In this document: one piece after another, positions 21,990 to 25,789 of the stretch
How the letters are laid out: each line of letters begins with the position of its first letter
How positions within the stretch are numbered: the first letter of the stretch is position 1
Assembly: GCA_913064925.1 (NCBI GenBank)
Contig: CAJYBN010000008.1
Location: forward strand, 1 to 25,789
Length of the DNA: 25,789 nucleotides
Reading direction: 5' to 3'
From: an uncultured Peptococcaceae bacterium
Lineage (GTDB): Bacteria; Bacillota; Desulfotomaculia; Desulfotomaculales; Desulfallaceae
The notes under the pieces: generated by a model
The model's input: only the letters and a program-made list of their open reading frames with translations
What the model was told of the DNA's origin: nothing
Databases searched by the model: none
Position numbers and translations under genes: made by a program

Positions 21990-22847
21990 GTGAACGTTTT
22001 GGATGCTTACGGACACCACCTCCGCTTGAAAGACTGTTCCGATTCCACCGTGAAAAACTACACACGCCTGGTGGGAACGTTTGTCCGGTGGTGGGAGAAG
22101 GTCGCGGACGAACCTTTTGACCTGCCGGCGGTGACGCCCGCCGATGTTGCGGACTTCAAGCGGCACCTGCTCGACCGCGGCCGGCGGCCCGCCACGGTTA
22201 ACCTTTGCGTGGAGGCGCTCCGGTCCTTCTTCTCTTGGGCGGTGGCCGAAGGGTTGTGTGAATCGAACCCCGCCGGAGATGTGCGTCGTGTCAGAGAGCA
22301 GAATGCCGCTTGCAGGTGGCTTTCAAGAAAGGAAATGGGGTCGCTCGCGCGGGCCGTCCAAAAATACGGCGGGCCGAGAGACCGGGCGATTTTGGGTTTG
22401 CTGTTGCACGCCGGCCTGCGGGTTTCCGAGCTTGTCGGGCTGAAGACGGCGGACATAGTGCTTCGAGAGCGGAGCGGTTTTGTAAAGGTCTGGGGCAAAG
22501 GGACGAAATACCGGGAAGTGCCGCTCAATATCACGGCCAGGAAGATGCTCCAGGAGTGGCTGGCTGCCCACCCCGGCGGGGAGTGGCTTTTTCCGGGCAG
22601 AAACGGCAGCCCCGTGACTGCCAGGGCGGTTCAAATCCGGCTGAAGGAGCTGGGCAGGCTGGCCAGAGTGGAAGTCACCCCTCACCGGTTACGGCACACC
22701 TTCTGCAAGATGCTGGTAGATGCCGGGGAGAGTCTGGACCGGGTGGCGATGCTGGCCGGGCACGCAAATTTGAACACCACGGCCAGGTATACGAGGCCGG
22801 GAGTGTGGGATTTAGAAAGGGCAGTTGAAAAGCTGGCGTGGGAGTGA
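21990..22847 (+). CDS. Tyrosine recombinase/integrase (XerC/D-like)
   Basis: The 285-residue protein has an N-terminal SAM-like core-binding domain (residues 1-85, with STVKNYTRLVGTFVRWW) and a complete catalytic domain: R in HAGLRVSELVG, K in WGKGTKYREVPL, H-x-x-R in HRLRHTF, H in GHANLNTTARY, and the nucleophile Y in TARYT. The short length and absence of an arm-binding domain put it with XerC/D-like and integron/transposon-type recombinases rather than phage integrases. GTG 21990 has AAAGGAGA seven bases upstream; a TTG three bases earlier is possible. It is notably GC-rich next to an AT-rich neighbour, so the two may have come from different donors. Confidence 0.92.
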   Translation: MNVLDAYGHHLRLKDCSDSTVKNYTRLVGTFVRWWEKVADEPFDLPAVTPADVADFKRHLLDRGRRPATVNLCVEALRSFFSWAVAEGLCESNPAGDVRRVREQNAACRWLSRKEMGSLARAVQKYGGPRDRAILGLLLHAGLRVSELVGLKTADIVLRERSGFVKVWGKGTKYREVPLNITARKMLQEWLAAHPGGEWLFPGRNGSPVTARAVQIRLKELGRLARVEVTPHRLRHTFCKMLVDAGESLDRVAMLAGHANLNTTARYTRPGVWDLERAVEKLAWE

Positions 22848-22877
22848 GCAAGGAAAGAATATCGGGGGTGAACAGAG

Positions 22878-25295
22878 GTGTCAAACGAATTAAAAATTCA
22901 AAAAATATTCTCTGTGCCAGATGTAAAACACGGTTTATCTCTTTTCAATACCAATGAGATAAACGCCATTGAGGGATTAATAATAGAACAGGATGGGAAA
23001 TATTTTATAAGATGCCAAATCAAAGATAAATTAAAAGCAGCCAAGCCTGAAGAAATAGTTAGACAACTCTGGATATATAGATTATTTACTGAGTATGGCT
23101 ACCCGAAAGAACGAATAGATGTTGAGAAAATTATTTATTTTGGCTCCCGTGTGGAGCCTGGAGCAGCAGATATTGTTGTTTATCATGAAGACTTAATGCA
23201 TTACTATATTTTATTTGAGATAAAAAGACCCAGCAGAACTGCCGGCTTAGAACAACTTAAAAGTTATTGTAATGCAGAAGGTGCTCCTATTGGTGTTTGG
23301 TCAAATGGAAATGAAACAATAAGGCTTCATAGAGAAGAACCCAATATATTCATAGAAATTCCACGAATTCCTAAAGTTTCGGAGACTCTACGAGACATAT
23401 TAACTGAAAGATGGACGCTTAAGTGGCTAGAAGAACACGATGAACTAAAGCAAGGTAAAACTACGCTTAAGAAAATCTTATTAGACCTTGAAGAACTGGT
23501 TTTGGGCAATGCCGGGGTTGATCCTTTTGAGGAGATTTTTAAATTAATCTACGCTAAATTATATGATGAATGGAGAGGAATTAATGATTCTAACTACCAA
23601 TTAGAATTCTTTGTTGGCGATAGAAGTCCTGAACAAGTAAAAAGAGCAATCAATAATTTGCTTGAAGGAGCCAAAAGGACATGGTCAGGGGTTTTTGAAC
23701 CTACAGATAGAATTGAATTGAGAGATGACCACCTGAAAGTTTGCGTCTCTTTCCTTGGAAAAATAAAACTATTCAACTCAAATCTTTGGATAATTGATGA
23801 AGCCTTTGAATATTTAATACCTCAAGTCTCAAAAAAGAAAGAGGGGCAATTCTTTACTCCGAGACCTGTTGAAGATATGGTTGTAAAGATGTTAAATCCA
23901 AAAGCAGATGAATTCATAATAGATCCTGCGTGCGGCTCAGCAGGTTTCCTTTTGCACTCCGTTATGTGGGTTGCTGGAGGAGTGATTGATGGAAAACCTT
24001 TACCTCTTCCTGCTCAGAATTTTGCACAAAATAACATTTATGGAATTGATTTTGCTAAAAAGGCTGTAAAGATAGCAAAAGCTATCAATTTGATAGTGGG
24101 AGACGGTAAATCTCATATATATAGGGATAACTCTTTAACTTCTCAGACTTGGAGTGATGAAACAAAAGCAGGATTAAGGCCAAGACTTTTAAGATTCCCT
24201 AATGAACCGGAGAAAGATAGAAGTAATCAAGATGGGTTTTTGTATTTCGATTTTGATGTTTTAATGACCAATCCGCCTTTTGCGGGAACGGTAAGAGAAA
24301 GAGATATTTTAAGGCTTTATCAATTGGCAGATAAAAATGGCAGATTAGTAAGTAAAATAGGTCGGCATATTCTTTTCTTAGAACGCTCTCTTCAGTTTAT
24401 AAGACCCAATGGTAGAATAGCAATCATTTTGCCCCAAGGTTTGCTAAATAACACAAATACTGAGTATATCCGCAGATTTATTATTAATGAAGCAAAAATT
24501 TTAGCAGTTGTTGGCTTACATGGGAACACCTTTAAACCACATACCGGGACAAAAACAAGTATCTTATTCTTGCAGAAATATACAGAAGAAGAAAAACAAA
24601 GGATTCAGGAGATTAAAGTAAAATATGAGGGGGAATGGGATAATTTTATAGAAAAATTAAAAGAAAAATATCAAGATATAGGTTGGGATAAAACTATAGA
24701 TGAAGAGGATTTGCCTGAAGAATTAAAGTCCTTCATTGAGACTTACTTTGAAACAAGAGAAGAGCTAGAAGAAGAAATTAAAGATTCTAAAGTTGAAGAT
24801 AACGAGGAGAACGAAGAAACAAAAGAAAAGAAACCGCTTAGAGTTTTGGTTGAAGAACTACAAGAAGCACAAACATTATTAGAAGAAAAAAAAGAAGAAT
24901 TAAACAACGAATCTTCAAATGAGAGAAAAAGAAATTTTAAAAAGGAGATTAAAACTCTAAACAGCAAACTTAAAAAACTTAACAAGGAAATCTCACAAAG
25001 AACTTTAAGTGGACAAATTTATTTGATCTTAAATGAGAAAAATATAACAGAGCAATTTAAAAAATTTTGGCTTGATAGTAAGCTTGTAAAAGAGATAGAT
25101 TATCCTATTTTCTTCGCTGTAAACCAAAAACCACTTAAAAATAATAAAGGTGAATATAGGTATAAAAAAGATCAAAATGGCGAACTTCTTTTAGATGAAC
25201 ACGGACACCCAATAATTGACCATGATTTGGATGAGATAGCAGAAGCATTTGTTAAATTCGCAAAAGAACAAGGCTTCGATTTTTGGAGGGATTAA
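22878..25295 (+). CDS. Fused restriction nuclease-N6-adenine DNA methylase (HsdR-N + HsdM-like)
   Basis: The 805-residue protein carries a type I HsdR N-terminal nuclease domain (about residues 45-165). It shows IIYFGSRVEPGAADIVVY with D98, then E114-I-K116 in FEIKRPSR, the PD-(D/E)xK pattern, and LKSYCNAEGAPIGVWSNG. A helical linker leads into an N6 methylase core with QFFTPRPV (324-331), SAM motif DPACGSAGF (349-357) and catalytic NPPF (465-468). A highly charged coiled coil (about 620-715) is inserted before the C-terminal part. There is no helicase domain. A specificity subunit starts one base after the stop, so the pair resembles BcgI-type RM+S systems. Strongly AT-rich codons mark recent transfer. 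GTG start with GGGGGTG upstream. Confidence 0.9.
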   Translation: MSNELKIQKIFSVPDVKHGLSLFNTNEINAIEGLIIEQDGKYFIRCQIKDKLKAAKPEEIVRQLWIYRLFTEYGYPKERIDVEKIIYFGSRVEPGAADIVVYHEDLMHYYILFEIKRPSRTAGLEQLKSYCNAEGAPIGVWSNGNETIRLHREEPNIFIEIPRIPKVSETLRDILTERWTLKWLEEHDELKQGKTTLKKILLDLEELVLGNAGVDPFEEIFKLIYAKLYDEWRGINDSNYQLEFFVGDRSPEQVKRAINNLLEGAKRTWSGVFEPTDRIELRDDHLKVCVSFLGKIKLFNSNLWIIDEAFEYLIPQVSKKKEGQFFTPRPVEDMVVKMLNPKADEFIIDPACGSAGFLLHSVMWVAGGVIDGKPLPLPAQNFAQNNIYGIDFAKKAVKIAKAINLIVGDGKSHIYRDNSLTSQTWSDETKAGLRPRLLRFPNEPEKDRSNQDGFLYFDFDVLMTNPPFAGTVRERDILRLYQLADKNGRLVSKIGRHILFLERSLQFIRPNGRIAIILPQGLLNNTNTEYIRRFIINEAKILAVVGLHGNTFKPHTGTKTSILFLQKYTEEEKQRIQEIKVKYEGEWDNFIEKLKEKYQDIGWDKTIDEEDLPEELKSFIETYFETREELEEEIKDSKVEDNEENEETKEKKPLRVLVEELQEAQTLLEEKKEELNNESSNERKRNFKKEIKTLNSKLKKLNKEISQRTLSGQIYLILNEKNITEQFKKFWLDSKLVKEIDYPIFFAVNQKPLKNNKGEYRYKKDQNGELLLDEHGHPIIDHDLDEIAEAFVKFAKEQGFDFWRD

Positions 25296-25296
25296 G

Positions 25297-25789
25297 ATGG
25301 CAGTTTCAAGCGTAGTTCCTTTATCAAACATTTTAGTTAATCAACGAATGGAAGCAGAATATTATAAGCCAAATGTTCTACAATATTTAAAAAAGAAAGT
25401 TAAATGGGTAAAAATAGGTTCAATTTTAGACTTTGTGCAATATGGAACATCTCTTCCCTTAAACGAAGAAGGTATTGGTTACAAGATTTTTAGATTAAAT
25501 GAAATTGAAGATTGTTTTTTAACTAAACCTGAAAAATGGGTTATCCTTCCTCAGCATCAATATTACTCCTTGCGTCTTAAAAAGGATGATATTTTATTTT
25601 GTAGAACAAATGGAAACATTAAATACGTTGGAAGAACTGGAGTTTTAAAAGAAGATATTGATGCTGTTTTTGCTTCTTATTTGGTTCGAGTAAGACCAAA
25701 TATAAATCATGTTTTGCCAGAGTATCTTACTATTTATCTAAATACTAAAATCGGTAGAGCCTTTATAGAAAGACAGGCTATGCATTCAA
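25297..25789 (+). CDS. Restriction-modification specificity (S) subunit, 3' end cut by window
   Basis: 164 codons are visible from the ATG at 25297, which follows the methylase stop by one base with GGAGGG inside the previous gene. The sequence has the target-recognition-domain pattern of HsdS: an opening NILVNQRMEAEYYKP, then WVKIGSILDFVQYGTSLPLNEEG, IGYKIFRLNEIEDC, LRLKKDDILFCRTNG and the YVGRTGVL element, followed by SYLVRVRP and LPEYLTIYLNT. This is one recognition domain and part of the following helix; the second domain should lie downstream. It would choose the DNA site for the fused nuclease-methylase. Base composition matches that gene. Confidence 0.88.
   Translation, partial: MAVSSVVPLSNILVNQRMEAEYYKPNVLQYLKKKVKWVKIGSILDFVQYGTSLPLNEEGIGYKIFRLNEIEDCFLTKPEKWVILPQHQYYSLRLKKDDILFCRTNGNIKYVGRTGVLKEDIDAVFASYLVRVRPNINHVLPEYLTIYLNTKIGRAFIERQAMHS

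Noticed and set aside
1..25789. CRISPR arrays, tRNA or rRNA genes
   Set aside because: No regularly spaced repeats, cloverleaf-like segments or rRNA signatures were noticed on reading; no dedicated scan could be run.

Overview
The window reads as a low-to-middle GC endospore-forming Firmicute. The gene set and order resemble Peptococcaceae-type clostridia (Desulfotomaculum/Pelotomaculum relatives), but that is an inference from content and synteny and no search was run. Spore-former markers are a BofC C-terminal domain, a SpoIID/LytB protein, a sigma-I/RsgI pair and the start of a yhbH gene. MurT/GatD points to a Gram-positive type wall. Every supported gene is on the + strand.

Region 1 (1-10440) is a conserved housekeeping block: bofC (3' part) - ruvC - ruvA - ruvB - queH - DUF2905 - spoIID-like - queA - tgt - yajC - HD protein - secD - secF. 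It combines Holliday-junction processing, the last steps of queuosine tRNA modification (Tgt, QueA, QueH), and the SecDF/YajC part of protein export. An attenuator-like terminator follows yajC, and a terminator ends the block after secF.

Region 2 (10441-19210) holds smaller units. These are a DUF5665 membrane protein with a YteA/DksA-type zinc-finger protein; a cation diffusion facilitator preceded by a strong sigma-A promoter and a leader that I read as a NiCo (czcD) riboswitch; sigI-rsgI; a decayed NCS2 permease; a DUF4198 protein without signal peptide followed by a glutaredoxin; and a metallo-beta-lactamase-fold hydrolase followed by overlapping murT-gatD.

Region 3 (19211-25789) is accessory. 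It starts with two flavodoxin-fold genes behind dyad-rich DNA. A wrecked IS200/IS605-type TnpB element with its right end follows. Next is a yhbH gene that stops being recognisable after 44 codons, then a small basic orphan protein between two hairpins, and a complete GC-rich tyrosine recombinase. Last is a strikingly AT-rich restriction-modification locus: one polypeptide fusing an HsdR-N-type nuclease domain to an N6-adenine methylase, then a specificity subunit cut by the window end. The layout suggests an island that landed in or next to yhbH.

The points most worth a second look are the riboswitch ahead of the metal exporter, the nuclease-methylase fusion with its own S subunit, the broken yhbH boundary, the small orphan gene in the island, and the sigma-I-like promoter in front of sigI.
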